Shown in pieces: positions 27,901-36,804 of a DNA stretch of 64,000 nucleotides. Both the position numbers and the translations under genes were made by a program. Source of the stretch: Stenomitos frigidus ULC18 (lineage in GTDB: Bacteria; Cyanobacteriota; Cyanobacteriia; Leptolyngbyales; Leptolyngbyaceae); the NCBI RefSeq assembly GCF_003003795.1, contig NZ_PVWK01000121.1, positions 1-64,000 on the forward strand, in the 5' to 3' direction. The notes under the pieces are model-generated. The model was given only the letters and a program-made list of their open reading frames with translations. It ran no database searches and had not been told where the DNA came from. Each line of letters starts with the position of its first letter. Within the stretch, counting starts at the first letter, position 1.

Positions 27901-28442
27901 CAGCTGCTGACCTCCAAAATGTGACCGACCGTTTCCCCGATCGTATGCAGAATTTGACGGTAGCTGAGATCGCTACGAATGGTACTTGTGACTGCATTGA
28001 GAAGTGACTCTTGCCGCAGCGATCGTCGCAGTTCGCGCGTCCGTGTTTTAAGTACGTTATGCGTATCCGCCGCTTGACGCACAACCCCCTTCAGTTCATC
28101 GTCATCCCAGGGCTTTGTGACATACTTAAACACTTTGCCAGAGTTAATGGCCTCGACCAGATCCTCAACATCTGTATACCCCGTCAAGATAATCCGCATA
28201 ATGTCGGGGTACTGCGTTGCCGTCAGACTCAAAAACTCTGTTCCGCTCATCAGCGGCATACGCTGATCTGAGATGATCACCGCAATATCGCCTTCCTTGG
28301 ACAACAGATCGAGAGCAATGGGCCCATTCTCAGCTCTCAAAACCTTGAATTCACGGTGGAATGTACGGTATAGCAAATCCAAATTGTCTGGTTCGTCATC
28401 GACGACCAAGAGCTTGGGCTTGTGGTCTGAAGGAGTTTTCAT
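24954..28442 (-). CDS. Hybrid sensor kinase with two receivers and an adenylate/guanylate cyclase
   Basis: The 1162-residue protein joins six modules: receiver 1 (about 8-125; VISDQRMPLMSG), GAF (about 155-320), GAF (about 335-540), histidine kinase HisKA with FFQNISHEFRTPL (about 545) plus HATPase (to about 755), receiver 2 (about 806-918; VTDLMMPMVSG), and a class III cyclase (about 970-1147). The cyclase has VLFSDIIGFTQLS, KFMGDAIL and DYTAIGPSVNIASR, so metal-binding and base-recognition positions look intact. The design links phosphorelay to cyclic nucleotide output in one chain. I chose ATG at 28442, directly before the first receiver. The ligand is unknown. Confidence 0.93.
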   Translation of the reverse strand: MKTPSDHKPKLLVVDDEPDNLDLLYRTFHREFKVLRAENGPIALDLLSKEGDIAVIISDQRMPLMSGTEFLSLTATQYPDIMRIILTGYTDVEDLVEAINSGKVFKYVTKPWDDDELKGVVRQAADTHNVLKTRTRELRRSLRQESLLNAVTSTIRSDLSYRQILHTIGETVGHILEVSSCVVRPLQDGLMDDDWFVYVNEQSAVADASQLAKQKTMLARTVWETREIEVIQDVETHDRWQGDAPELQQRQQVYAAAGIHSSLIVPLVCQQELMAMLALHQCDEPRFWQEDEVQLLRLVADQAALALFQARTYEQVRALAKREALINTITTAIRSSLDPQEIFAAITQQLGQALHADGCALSLWTREDEFVQLVGLHDAAHSGWAITSTPHEQNALSAADALPPKMQQPSPEGDGAPRLLPQSTVPIEGNPVLKQLLLTQQPVVISDLEQDPMMTVSEQPFRNPARALLVVPLILDGQIIGSISLRQNRQSRRWQPSEIELAQAVAVQAAIAVHQSRLYQKTRQQAEQLLELDQQKTEFFQNISHEFRTPLTLMIGPLESAIAQQQGLSHDQATVALRNSRRLLRLVNQLLDLQRLDAGRMQPSFRPCDLVEFVSQTVDSFRPYCEKKGIVLTTRLTSCPQVYLDLEKFDKVLYNLLSNAMKFTPEGGTITVMLQPAGDHCLLKVTDTGIGIRPDQMPHLFERFRQAEGSANRSYEGSGLGLALVKELVDLHGGQISVESVYGSGTTFTVWLQTGMTHLPPQQLIEVQSEAQPSRASVELADVEMELYEDQSGEDGLLAGSPTKADASRILIVDDNPDLRTYVSTILREQGYRIWTARNGAEGFQSAQKHRPQLIVTDLMMPMVSGLDMIRMIREDDDLKGIPIILLTAKADEDTRIEGVERGADAYLSKPFSDRELLAEVRNLLALKANEQRVAELNTYLTESVLKRFLPPSLVQRAARGELVLDLRPEPRMVTVLFSDIIGFTQLSNTLRSRRVAELLNEYLAEMTRAVFDNGGTVDKFMGDAILALFGSPEEMTPNEQVRRAIAAARQMQRSLHLLNKRWQEQGISQVQFRCGIHQGTAVVGMFGGAERSDYTAIGPSVNIASRIQEAAEPDCILVSAAVADYLEQDEITKFSPLRLKGVDETVLTFAVTPEPSPHARH

Positions 28443-29714
28443 GCGCCGCTCTCCAAAAGTGAGGGCAGCTGGGCAACCCATCGTTGATCAGCACAGACTT
28501 GTCCCAACATTAGCGTTGGGTGCTCCCGATTGACGTGATCGTCCTGTTCTATCGTGTGTCGTCTCTTGACTGCCTGCATGTCACTACTACTTTCAAAGGA
28601 CTGTACGTAAGTATTTTTACGTACACATTTGTTTTGAGGCTTGAGAATTTGAGCGCCAGCCGTGCTCAACAGACATTTCAACGCGATGAGAGGACACAGA
28701 TAACCACACAGAATGAAGCAGAAAGCGCTCAAAATCGTCCTCTGAAAACGGCAGCAGTATGAAGGCAACCAACTAGTGCGATAGTACTCCAACTCTAAGT
28801 CAGCAAAACTCATTGACGAGACCTCACTTAGGTTGCCCTTGATGAAACGTTTTTTAACGTCCGATCGTGAACTGTCGTCGCCACCAGCACACGCACCATC
28901 AGCTTAAGGCAAGGTCAAGAGGTAGTGTCAGCGCCAGGCCGTGAAGTAGATTTTGACTCCAGCGCCTAATTTTGAGCAACATCAACATTGGAACCCCCGA
29001 AAAGCCAAAGTAGTCTAAAAGGCAATTGTCTTAGCCTGTTTCTGATTGTTTCCTACGTTCACCGCACCCATCACAATGCTGCTCAAATTGGTTCGATCAA
29101 CCTGGTTGCCACAACACAGCTAGCTCATAGTTCCTGACATAGATGCACTTCTCACATGCTAGTTTCTCTAGCAGGATTTTTGTATGCCGCTGACAGCGAT
29201 TTTTATTTATGTTGCCCCTATAGCCCTCTAATATCCCATGCCTGTGTCAGATGACCACCCCAAGTTGACCACGAAAGCAGGCTACGAACCGCCATAACGG
29301 TCACCATGAACGCCTGAGACATCATATGTACCTGCAGAGTTTAGTGCCTGCAAGTGATCAATGGCTATAAGTCAATCGCATGACCAAAGACTAACCTATC
29401 CAGACAAAGCGGCCGAGACAAGCACTGGAAGCCACACCTGCAAAAATGTCCGACTCATCCAGTGTGCAACAAGCAGCCCGTCTAAGAGAGGCTAAGCTCA
29501 AAGAAAATTAATGAGACAGATCGGGCATAATAATCATGAATAAGATTAATCCTTTCTTTTAGAGGTTCCGATCGCAGCAGCCATTGACTCAACTAAACGC
29601 CACGTTTAAATTTTAGCCTGCTAGATTTGTGTCGTTTTAGCGGTTGGGGTTTATAACGGTATCGCACATGCTTCGGCAAATCTTTGTTCCTTCCGCTTGG
29701 AGTCTTCCCTAGTC
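28443..29714. other. Long gene-free spacer between divergent genes
   Basis: About 1.27 kb lie between the divergent kinase/cyclase and nrdR genes. Short frames on the minus strand (to 28813) are not convincing. No repeat array, tRNA or riboswitch was recognised. It is the longest spacer in the window. Confidence 0.4.
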
Positions 29715-30251
29715 ATGCGGTGTCCCTTCTGCCAATACACTGATAACCGTGTTCTTGAATCGCGCTCAGCGGAAGCGGGTCAAAGCGTGCGGCGGCGGCG
29801 GGAATGTCTGCGCTGTGAACGCCGCTTCACCACGTATGAGCGCATTGAATACGTCCCCATCACAGTCATCAAACGGGATGGCGATCGTGAGTCGTTCGAT
29901 CGCTTCAAGCTATTACGTGGCATCGTGCGCGCCTGCGAAAAAACTGGTATTTCTTCTGTGCAGCTTGAAAATTTGGTTGACGAAATCGAGGCAGAACTAC
30001 AGCAGCGAGCCGTTCGCGAAGTCCACAGTTACGAGATCGGTGAATTGGTGCTCCAGAGTTTGCGCAGCTTGAGTGAAGTTGCCTATATTCGGTTTGCGTC
30101 GGTCTACCGCAAATTCCAAGGCATTCGCGATTTTGTTGATACCCTCAATCATCTCCGCAGCGACACTAATCAGGAGCAAACAAATCAAGTGCAGGGGGAG
30201 GCAAGTCAACTTGAAAAAGCTGACGATGCCTCAATGTTTGCCTCGTCATAA
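29715..30251 (+). CDS. nrdR: Transcriptional repressor NrdR
   Basis: The 178-residue protein starts [17 protein letters not shown], the zinc ribbon with CxxC pairs (CPFC and CLRC). An ATP-cone domain follows ([24 protein letters not shown]). NrdR senses ATP/dATP and represses ribonucleotide reductase genes by binding NrdR boxes. I chose ATG at 29715; a TTG at 29697 is in frame but places extra residues before the zinc ribbon. Its C-terminal tail after about residue 150 is Gln/Glu-rich and probably disordered. It lies 391 bp before rpsA on the same strand. Confidence 0.95.
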   Translation: MRCPFCQYTDNRVLESRSAEAGQSVRRRRECLRCERRFTTYERIEYVPITVIKRDGDRESFDRFKLLRGIVRACEKTGISSVQLENLVDEIEAELQQRAVREVHSYEIGELVLQSLRSLSEVAYIRFASVYRKFQGIRDFVDTLNHLRSDTNQEQTNQVQGEASQLEKADDASMFASS

Positions 30252-30642
30252 AATCCACGCTGGACTATCAGACAGCCATAGCGCCGCAAAGCTTACTCAC
30301 CCTAACCCACTCCTGCACTTGCGTACTGCAAACCACGCTGGAGAGATGTCTACTACTCTGTACAGTCCTTTATATGATTCGCTATGCTGGACTAGTGGTC
30401 TCTGTTCGGCGTTCAATCCGTTTGCTTGCCTTAACAACCAAGCAGACTGGAGCGATCGAGAAAGAGTATGCCCAGTAACCTCACATAGGTTATCATGGTT
30501 CTTCTGAGCTATTAATTTGTCCAAATTTAGCTCTCCTACCACTTGTTGGGGGAGACGTGGGTGTAGGCCGCACAGTCCCAATGTGCGTATACATCGACAG
30601 GAGGCAAAATCTTACGGAGATAACTACCAGGAAACGATTCGC
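30252..30642. other. Spacer upstream of rpsA
   Basis: About 390 bases without a supported gene. The rpsA frame is open to 30517, but that part is not conserved-like. The stretch probably carries a long rpsA leader. Confidence 0.4.
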
Positions 30643-31617
30643 ATGGTCAATCAGGAAACGACAGAAATAGATGTTGGCTTTACCCACGAGGATTTCGCTG
30701 CCCTACTCGATAAGTACGACTATCACTTCAGCCCAGGTGATGTTGTCGCTGGCACAGTGTTTAGTCTTGAGCCAAGGGGCGCACTGATTGACATTGGCGC
30801 GAAAACGGCTGCTTATATTCCGATTCAGGAAATGTCAATCAATCGGATTGATGGTCCTGAAGAAGTGTTGCAATCAAACGAAACTCGCGAGTTTTTCATT
30901 CTGGCTGACGAAAACGAAGACGGTCAGCTAACGCTTTCCATTCGACGCATTGAATACATGCGCGCTTGGGAACGGGTGCGCCAGCTTCAAGCAGAAGATG
31001 CAACGGTGCGCTCCAGCGTCTTTGCGACCAATCGAGGGGGTGCATTGGTACGCATTGAGGGCTTGCGCGGCTTCATTCCTGGCTCTCATATCAGTACCCG
31101 CAAACCGAAGGAAGATTTGGTTGGCGAAGAGCTGCCGCTGAAGTTTTTGGAAGTCGATGAAGAACGGAATCGACTGGTTCTTAGCCATCGTCGTGCGCTG
31201 GTTGAGCGTAAGATGAACCGCTTGGAAGTTGGTGAAGTAGTCATTGGTACCGTTCGCGGGATCAAACCATATGGTGCCTTTATTGATATTGGGGGCGTTA
31301 GTGGTCTGCTTCACATCTCCGAAATCTCTCACGATCACATCGATACGCCTCACAGCGTTTTCAACGTGAACGATGAAGTAAAAGTGATGATCATTGATTT
31401 GGACGCGGAACGGGGTCGCATTTCACTGTCCACTAAGCAACTGGAACCTGAGCCTGGTGATATGGTGAAGAATCCTCAAGTTGTGTATGACAAGGCAGAG
31501 GAAATGGCCGCTAAGTACCGTGAACAGGTACTTGCAGCTCAACAGCAACAACAGCAAACGATCGCTGTGGCGATTCCAGAAGGCGAATTAGAGGAACTGC
31601 CCTCTGCAGTCGAATAA
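30643..31617 (+). CDS. rpsA: 30S ribosomal protein S1
   Basis: The 324-residue protein has three S1 RNA-binding repeats (about 30-100, 115-185 and 198-270; for example GDVVAGTVFSLEPRGALIDIG and GEVVIGTVRGIKPYGAFIDIG). This short three-repeat form is normal for cyanobacteria and chloroplasts, whereas E. coli S1 has six. S1 helps mRNA bind the 30S subunit. The start is ATG at 30643 (MVNQETTEIDVGF); longer frames reach 30517. A polyglutamine stretch precedes the C-terminal tail. Two hairpins follow the stop codon. Confidence 0.95.
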   Translation: MVNQETTEIDVGFTHEDFAALLDKYDYHFSPGDVVAGTVFSLEPRGALIDIGAKTAAYIPIQEMSINRIDGPEEVLQSNETREFFILADENEDGQLTLSIRRIEYMRAWERVRQLQAEDATVRSSVFATNRGGALVRIEGLRGFIPGSHISTRKPKEDLVGEELPLKFLEVDEERNRLVLSHRRALVERKMNRLEVGEVVIGTVRGIKPYGAFIDIGGVSGLLHISEISHDHIDTPHSVFNVNDEVKVMIIDLDAERGRISLSTKQLEPEPGDMVKNPQVVYDKAEEMAAKYREQVLAAQQQQQQTIAVAIPEGELEELPSAVE

Positions 31618-31643
31618 TTCGATTCGCGCAGTTTCAATTTGTC

Positions 31644-31679
31644 GAGGGATGGAGAGGCAGCAGTGCCTCTCCATCCCTC
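31644..31679 (+). other. Perfect 16-bp hairpin after rpsA
   Basis: The arms at 31644-31659 and 31664-31679 are exact reverse complements with a GCAG loop. There is no T-run directly after it; the next hairpin supplies one. It may protect the mRNA 3' end or be a processing site. Confidence 0.75.
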
Positions 31680-31681
31680 AG

Positions 31682-31706
31682 AGAGGAGGGTAACCTCCTC
31701 TTTTTT
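31682..31706 (+). terminator. Intrinsic terminator of rpsA
   Basis: An 8-bp stem AGAGGAGG/CCTCCTCT with loop GTAA is followed by TTTTTT, the standard rho-independent layout, 65 bases after the rpsA stop. Confidence 0.9.
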
Positions 31707-31746
31707 GTGACCATTTCTTTTTTGTTCTCTTACTGGAAGCACTCCC

Positions 31747-32490
31747 TTGGCTACCATTCAGTGCGGCAACGTTCAATTCCAGGCGATTAAGGCAGTATTG
31801 TTCGACAAAGACGGTACGCTAGCAGATTCCCAGACCTTTTTGCGCCACTTAGGTCGGAAGCGATCGCGCTTAATTGACGCGCAAGTTCCTGGCGTGCAAG
31901 AGCCTTTACTGATGGCGTTTGGGCTCGATGGAGATCAGTTGAATTCAGCAGGGCTCCTGGCAGTTGGCACACGCTATGAAAATGAAATCGCTGCGGCAGC
32001 CTATGTGGCAGAGACGGGGCGTGATTGGGTTCAATCGTTAAGCCTGGTACGATCGGCCTTTGCCGAAGCAGACAAAGTCTTTCAGCGCAAAGCAGATAAC
32101 ACACCGTTATTTGAGGGCGTACGTGAGGTTTTGCGAGCCCTGTCAGAGACTGGTATCTCGGTTGGTATTGTGTCTGCCGACACGACTGAAAATGTCAAAG
32201 ATTTTGTGGAACGCTACGAACTGGGGGCCTGGGTACAGGTCAGTTTAGGAGTGGATCGCGGTCCTGGGAAACCCGATCCAACCGTTTTCCATCAAGCTTG
32301 TGCAGCCCTAAACGTTTTACCCGAAAATGTGCTGGCGATCGGTGATTCTGCTGCAGATATTGAAATGGCAAAAGCAGCAAAGGCAGCAGGCTGTGTTGCC
32401 GTCACATGGGGATGGACTCAGCCCACACAGCTTCATCAAGCAGACGCGCTGATATCGCACTTAACGGAAATTCAACTTTTCAAGGGCTAG
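31747..32490 (+). CDS. HAD-superfamily phosphatase
   Basis: The 247-residue protein has HAD motif I FDKDGTLADS (catalytic Asp pair near residue 20), motif II in GIVSADT, and motifs III/IV in GKPDPTVF and AIGDSAADIEMAKAA. It should hydrolyse a small phosphorylated metabolite; phosphoglycolate phosphatase-like enzymes are the closest type, but the substrate cannot be read. The cap domain is helical (about 25-110). The start is TTG at 31747, 41 bases after the rpsA terminator, so it has its own promoter or depends on read-through. Confidence 0.88.
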   Translation: MATIQCGNVQFQAIKAVLFDKDGTLADSQTFLRHLGRKRSRLIDAQVPGVQEPLLMAFGLDGDQLNSAGLLAVGTRYENEIAAAAYVAETGRDWVQSLSLVRSAFAEADKVFQRKADNTPLFEGVREVLRALSETGISVGIVSADTTENVKDFVERYELGAWVQVSLGVDRGPGKPDPTVFHQACAALNVLPENVLAIGDSAADIEMAKAAKAAGCVAVTWGWTQPTQLHQADALISHLTEIQLFKG

Positions 32491-32830
32491 TACTTAGTTA
32501 AGTTGCCGGAGCATAAATGAGCCATCACTTGCTCATCCTACGTAGGAGGACAAGGCATCACCGACCTAAAGAGGTACAATCTTTTTCAACAATCGCCTTC
32601 ATAGGTAGAGGCAGGGAGGAGAGCGTCATCCCCCATTGCTCTCAAAGACGATGCTTCCGCCGTTGTTGCAATTCCTACCCACTCGTGTGAGTTTTTCCGG
32701 TCAAGTACAGATGCTATAATCTGCTGAACTTACTCTAAACTTTACGAGACCTAGCACAACTTCTACAAGTTGACTATCTACGGTCAGCTTATAGTCATCT
32801 TAACAGTCGTTAGCCAGAGAGGATTGACGC
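32491..32830. other. Spacer upstream of metK
   Basis: About 340 bases. It contains a TCCTACGTAGGA palindrome at about 32536-32547. I see no SAM riboswitch pattern, although metK would be a typical target. Confidence 0.45.
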
Positions 32831-34090
32831 TTGTCCCGACGTTATCTTTTTACTTCTGAGTCCGTTACTGAAGGTCACCCTGACAAAATCTGTGACCAAA
32901 TTTCAGACACCATTCTAGACACCCTCTTGGCCCAAGATCCTAAAAGCCGGGTTGCGGCTGAGGTCGTTGTTAATACGGGACTCGTGCTGATTACAGGTGA
33001 AATCAGCTCTACGGCCAAGGTCAATTATATTGATTTGGCTAGGCAAAAAATCGCTGAAATTGGCTATTCTGGTGCTGATAGCGGTTTCTCAGCACATAGC
33101 TGCGCTGTATTGGTCGCGCTGGATGCCCAGTCACCAGATATTGCACAGGGTGTCGACGCTGCGCATGAAACCCGTGAGCAGGCAAGTGATGAAGACCTTG
33201 ACTTGATTGGTGCTGGCGATCAGGGCATTATGTTCGGCTTTGCCTGTAATGAGACGCCTGAGTTGATGCCGCTACCCATCTCTCTAGCGCATCGGGTTTC
33301 GCGTCGACTGGCGACCGTCCGCAAAACAGGTCAACTCCCTTACCTGCGTCCCGATGGTAAAACGCAGGTGACGGTTTTATACGAAGACAATCGGCCGATC
33401 GGGATTGACACCATTCTCGTTTCAACTCAGCACACGCCAACGATTGGCAACATTACGGATGAAGCAGCCGTTCAAGCCAAGATCAAGGAAGATCTGTGGT
33501 CGTTGGTCGTGCAGCCTGTCTTTATCGACATTGATGTGAAGCCTGACAGCAACACTCGCTTTCTGGTCAACCCAACCGGTAAATTTGTCATTGGCGGTCC
33601 TCAAGGTGATTCAGGGCTGACAGGGCGCAAGATCATTGTCGATACCTATGGTGGGTATTCTCGTCACGGTGGCGGTGCTTTCTCAGGCAAAGATCCAACC
33701 AAGGTCGATCGCAGCGCTGCCTATGCTAGCCGCTATGTCGCCAAAAATGTTGTGGCAGCTGGCTTAGCAGACCGATGTGAAGTGCAGCTTAGCTATGCGA
33801 TCGGGGTAGCTCGTCCAGTTAGCATCATGATTGACACCTTTGGGACAGGCAAAATCAGCGACGATCGACTGCTAGAGCTAGTCAAAGAGCACTTTGAATT
33901 GCGCCCTGCTGGCATCATCCAAACCTTCAATTTGTGCCATCTTCCAGGAGAGCGCAATGGTCGCTTCTATCAGGATGTTGCAGCCTATGGTCATATGGGT
34001 CGCACCGATCTAGATCTGCCCTGGGAGCAATTGGATAAAGCGCCACTTTTGCAAGCCGCTTTGAAGGACTCACTGTCGCTTAAGCATTAG
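32831..34090 (+). CDS. metK: S-adenosylmethionine synthetase
   Basis: The 419-residue enzyme makes SAM from methionine and ATP. The signatures are [14 protein letters not shown] (residues 13-26), [12 protein letters not shown] (about 126) and [16 protein letters not shown] (about 277), which hold the ATP and metal ligands. All family blocks are intact and length is normal. The start at 32831 is TTG ([12 protein letters not shown]), preceded by CCAGAGAGGATTGACGC with an AGAGG-type ribosome site. A terminator hairpin follows the gene. Confidence 0.97.
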   Translation: MSRRYLFTSESVTEGHPDKICDQISDTILDTLLAQDPKSRVAAEVVVNTGLVLITGEISSTAKVNYIDLARQKIAEIGYSGADSGFSAHSCAVLVALDAQSPDIAQGVDAAHETREQASDEDLDLIGAGDQGIMFGFACNETPELMPLPISLAHRVSRRLATVRKTGQLPYLRPDGKTQVTVLYEDNRPIGIDTILVSTQHTPTIGNITDEAAVQAKIKEDLWSLVVQPVFIDIDVKPDSNTRFLVNPTGKFVIGGPQGDSGLTGRKIIVDTYGGYSRHGGGAFSGKDPTKVDRSAAYASRYVAKNVVAAGLADRCEVQLSYAIGVARPVSIMIDTFGTGKISDDRLLELVKEHFELRPAGIIQTFNLCHLPGERNGRFYQDVAAYGHMGRTDLDLPWEQLDKAPLLQAALKDSLSLKH

Positions 34091-34134
34091 ATGTAAGCAG
34101 CTCTAAAGCTGTCGGTTATTGATAGGCTTTTTTC

Positions 34135-34157
34135 TAGCGGCTGCTCATCAGCCGCTA
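34135..34157 (+). terminator. Intrinsic terminator of metK
   Basis: A 9-bp stem TAGCGGCTG/CAGCCGCTA with a CTCAT loop is followed by TTTCTTTT, 44 bases after the metK stop. Confidence 0.8.
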
Positions 34158-34225
34158 TTTCTTTTGCAAACTTTTTTGGCACGACAACTGCGATCGCCAT
34201 TTTTATATAGCTGTTGTCACAAAGC

Positions 34226-34299
34226 TTAGGACATTGGGATCAAAGGGGGAGTGGGGGCGTGCCCCCAGCCAGGGGTTCCACCCCTGCACCCCGTCCTAA
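34226..34299. repeat. 74-bp TTAGGAC/GTCCTAA hairpin element, copy 1
   Basis: The element is bounded by inverted TTAGGAC and GTCCTAA, and contains GGGGGCGTGCCCCC and AGGGGTTCCACCCCT hairpins. Homology to copy 2 (54797-54870) extends to about 34205-34320. AT-rich TATAGC-type ends flank it. Confidence 0.88.
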
Positions 34300-34442
34300 C
34301 CAGCATGGCTATAGCCATATCACCCAATTGGAATACTAAATGGACAGTTTTCAGCTCGTAATCGTGAGGGGTTTGAGTTTTCAGCTAAGCCAGTCACAAT
34401 AGTTGTCTGAGTGCATTCAAGATCAAGCTGGAAGTAGAGCAA

Positions 34443-34592
34443 ATGCAGGGAAAGCAGATGATGGTTGTGTTGATCGCTCAAGGCATCTATGAGGAAGCAA
34501 ATTTTGGGATAGGCATTTCACCGTCTCTACTGGCAAGCGGTGTCTCAGAAAAGATGCTTATGGGTTCAAAAAGAGAGACGATCGTGATATGA
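34443..34592 (+). CDS. Unrecognised short ORF, possibly a gene remnant
   Basis: A 49-codon ATG frame (MQGKQMMVVLIAQGIYEEA) overlaps the next short frame by ATGA at 34589. There is no family resemblance and no clear ribosome site. It lies in a 777-bp spacer between metK and panC-cmk. The two overlapping frames together could be the remains of a toxin-antitoxin-like pair or chance ORFs. Confidence 0.2.
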   Translation: MQGKQMMVVLIAQGIYEEANFGIGISPSLLASGVSEKMLMGSKRETIVI

Positions 34593-34699
34593 ATCAAGCG
34601 ATCGATATTCCAGCAAAATTCATCTTTGAAGGACCTGCTGCCAGTCCACGGGAATTTAAATTGTTGGGCAAGACGAAAAGATGCGAGGTGTGCAACTAG
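34589..34699 (+). CDS. Unrecognised short ORF overlapping the previous one
   Basis: A 36-codon frame starting MNQAIDIPAKFIFEGPA begins at an ATGA overlap with the preceding frame. Length and lack of a domain make it doubtful. It is listed because the overlap geometry is that of coupled genes. Confidence 0.2.
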   Translation: MNQAIDIPAKFIFEGPAASPREFKLLGKTKRCEVCN

Positions 34700-34867
34700 A
34701 TGTCTTTTTGCGAACGTATCAATTGAGTGATGGCCGTTTGATCGCGTCCGCTACAAAACTGAAAACACAGTGCAACTAACGGAAAGCTGGTGAACAGTCG
34801 AGGTCCCCAGATGCGGTTTTAGCGATTGCAACCATGCCTAGAATCAGTCCTGCGCCCCAGCGATCGT

Positions 34868-36619
34868 TCACTCTCGATAAAGTCGTACAATCCAATCGAC
34901 CACTTCAACAATACTGAGATTGTCAGTTTGAATTTCGATCGCATCCTCAGCCTGACGTAAGGGAGCAAGCGCACGAGTGCTGTCTTTGAGATCGCGATCA
35001 TAAATTGACTGTTCTAGCTCATCCAGGCTGATTTCGTCCTTGCCCTGGTTCTTTAGATCTTGCTGCCGACGACGTGCCCGTTCCTGTACAGAAGCGGTCA
35101 AGAAAAGCTTGAGTTCCGCATCAGGAAAAACATACGTGCCAATGTCTCGACCATCGATGACGATGCCGCCATTTTTCCCATACCGTCGTTGCTGGCGCAC
35201 CAGTTCCTTGCGGACGATCGGTTGAGCCGCGATCGCAGACACATTGGATGTCACTTCCAGGCTCCGAATTTCCTGCGTCACGTCTTGACCATTGATAGAG
35301 ACACTGATAGATGTAGCTTGTTTTTCCATGAGAGTTGGCTGACCGCTAAGCTCAATCTCACACTGACTCACCAGTTCCGCAATGCTGGGTTCATCGTCAA
35401 CGGCAAGACCAGACTGCAGCACGAGCCAGGTCAACGCACGATACATCGCACCTGTGTCTAGATACAGTAAATCGAGCACCTGCGCCACTTGGCGAGCAAC
35501 CGTCGATTTTCCAGCCCCAGCAGGGCCGTCAATCGCCACAATAGGCTTACGGCTGGACAAAAGGATGTTGTCAATCAGGCGAGTCGAACCGATGCGACCC
35601 GCGATCGCCAGTAAGCCAGTTTCCTCAATCATTTCCAAAGGCTCCAACGTGGATGGATGAACTAATTCAATATATTCTGGGTCGATCGTCGACACGCTTT
35701 GCAGTTCCGTTTTAACCATATTAATCAACACATCAGCCGATCGTTCGCCTGCTCGAAACACCTGCGCAGCCTGACTCAAACCCCGATAAAGCACAATCGC
35801 CTGCGCGCGCTGCTCTGGGGTTAAATACTGATTCCGCGAACTATAAGCCAGACCGCTCGGCTCGCGCACAATGGGACAGCCCACGATCGCCACGGGTAAA
35901 TTTAAGTCCTCAACCAATCGCTGAATAATCGCCAACTGCTGGGCGTCTTTCTGCCCAAAATACGCTCGCTGCGGTTGTACAATGCTGAGCAGCTTCGTCA
36001 CGATCGTCGCCACACCTTGAAAGTGCCCGCTTCGCGATCGACCACACAATACAGATGTCATTGGTTCGGGCGGAATCACTTGCGTGGGCGAGGATTGAGC
36101 GCTAGGGGATTTTGTATCAGCTTGGGTATTCCAGAAACGTGAAGCGTCTCCAAAGGAAATAGTTTGAGCTTCAAGTTCTAACATCTGACTTCCGTCTTCT
36201 GTCTTCTGGCTCCCACCTTCTGCCTTCTGGCTGCTAACTGCTGACGGCTGACGGCTGGCAGCTGATTGCTGTCTCCCCACTCCCATCTCTTCCACACTAG
36301 GCGCAAAGATCACATCCACTCCCGCCTGCTCACACAATGCCTGATCCTGCTCTAACATGCGAGGATACTGCTGAAAATCTTCGGTTGGGCCGAATTGCAG
36401 AGGGTTAACAAAAATACTCACCACAACCAGCTTATTCTCTTGTCGTGCTTTTTGGATCAGGCTCAAATGTCCTGCATGGAGCGATCCCATTGTCGGAACC
36501 AAGCCGATCGAGACCTCAGGCAATGATTCACCTGTCATGAAGCGATCAAAGAGAGGTTGACCGGAACGATAGCGATTGAGATAACAACGTAAGCCGGCAA
36601 CGGTTTTGAACAAACGCAC
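34868..36619 (-). CDS. panC-cmk: Bifunctional pantothenate synthetase/cytidylate kinase
   Basis: The N-terminal half is pantoate-beta-alanine ligase (VPTMGSLHAGHLSLI, and GQKDAQQLAIIQRL). The C-terminal half is CMP kinase with the P-loop GPAGAGKST (about 365) and DGRDIGTYVFPDAELK. This fusion is typical of cyanobacteria. Between VDVIFAPSVEEM and VIPPEPMTSVL lies an extra stretch of about 70 residues (about 110-185), rich in Gln/Ser, derived from tandem repeats. The frame is kept. I chose GTG at 36619 (MRLFKTVAGLRCYL) with GGGGG before it; a TTG at 36631 is also in frame. Confidence 0.93.
   Translation of the reverse strand: MRLFKTVAGLRCYLNRYRSGQPLFDRFMTGESLPEVSIGLVPTMGSLHAGHLSLIQKARQENKLVVVSIFVNPLQFGPTEDFQQYPRMLEQDQALCEQAGVDVIFAPSVEEMGVGRQQSAASRQPSAVSSQKAEGGSQKTEDGSQMLELEAQTISFGDASRFWNTQADTKSPSAQSSPTQVIPPEPMTSVLCGRSRSGHFQGVATIVTKLLSIVQPQRAYFGQKDAQQLAIIQRLVEDLNLPVAIVGCPIVREPSGLAYSSRNQYLTPEQRAQAIVLYRGLSQAAQVFRAGERSADVLINMVKTELQSVSTIDPEYIELVHPSTLEPLEMIEETGLLAIAGRIGSTRLIDNILLSSRKPIVAIDGPAGAGKSTVARQVAQVLDLLYLDTGAMYRALTWLVLQSGLAVDDEPSIAELVSQCEIELSGQPTLMEKQATSISVSINGQDVTQEIRSLEVTSNVSAIAAQPIVRKELVRQQRRYGKNGGIVIDGRDIGTYVFPDAELKLFLTASVQERARRRQQDLKNQGKDEISLDELEQSIYDRDLKDSTRALAPLRQAEDAIEIQTDNLSIVEVVDWIVRLYRE
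36080..36300. repeat. Repeat-derived insert inside panC-cmk
   Basis: The plus strand has CTTCTGTCTTCTGGCTCCCACCTTCTGCC-like repeats (about 36190-36230), then CTGACGGCTGACGGCTGGCAGCTGA (about 36240-36265). Both resemble the intergenic tandem repeats at 54527 and 23690. Confidence 0.8.
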
Positions 36620-36804
36620 CGCAACCCCCAAAATGACTGATATTTTGTTGAGAAGGCAAAGGCCTCACACCCCAAACCTAAATTTCACCTGTTAAGCGTA
36701 TCAACAAGACTGCTATTGCTGCTACTCAAAACGAGTTTCAGTACGCCTGTCCATTTTGGCGAAGCGCGTTAGGATGTCGTCTGTAGGCTCTTCTTCAGAT
36801 AGCT

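Noticed and set aside
32491-32830. SAM riboswitch before metK
   Set aside because: The expected conserved stems and core bases are not visible; only a short TCCTACGTAGGA palindrome is seen.
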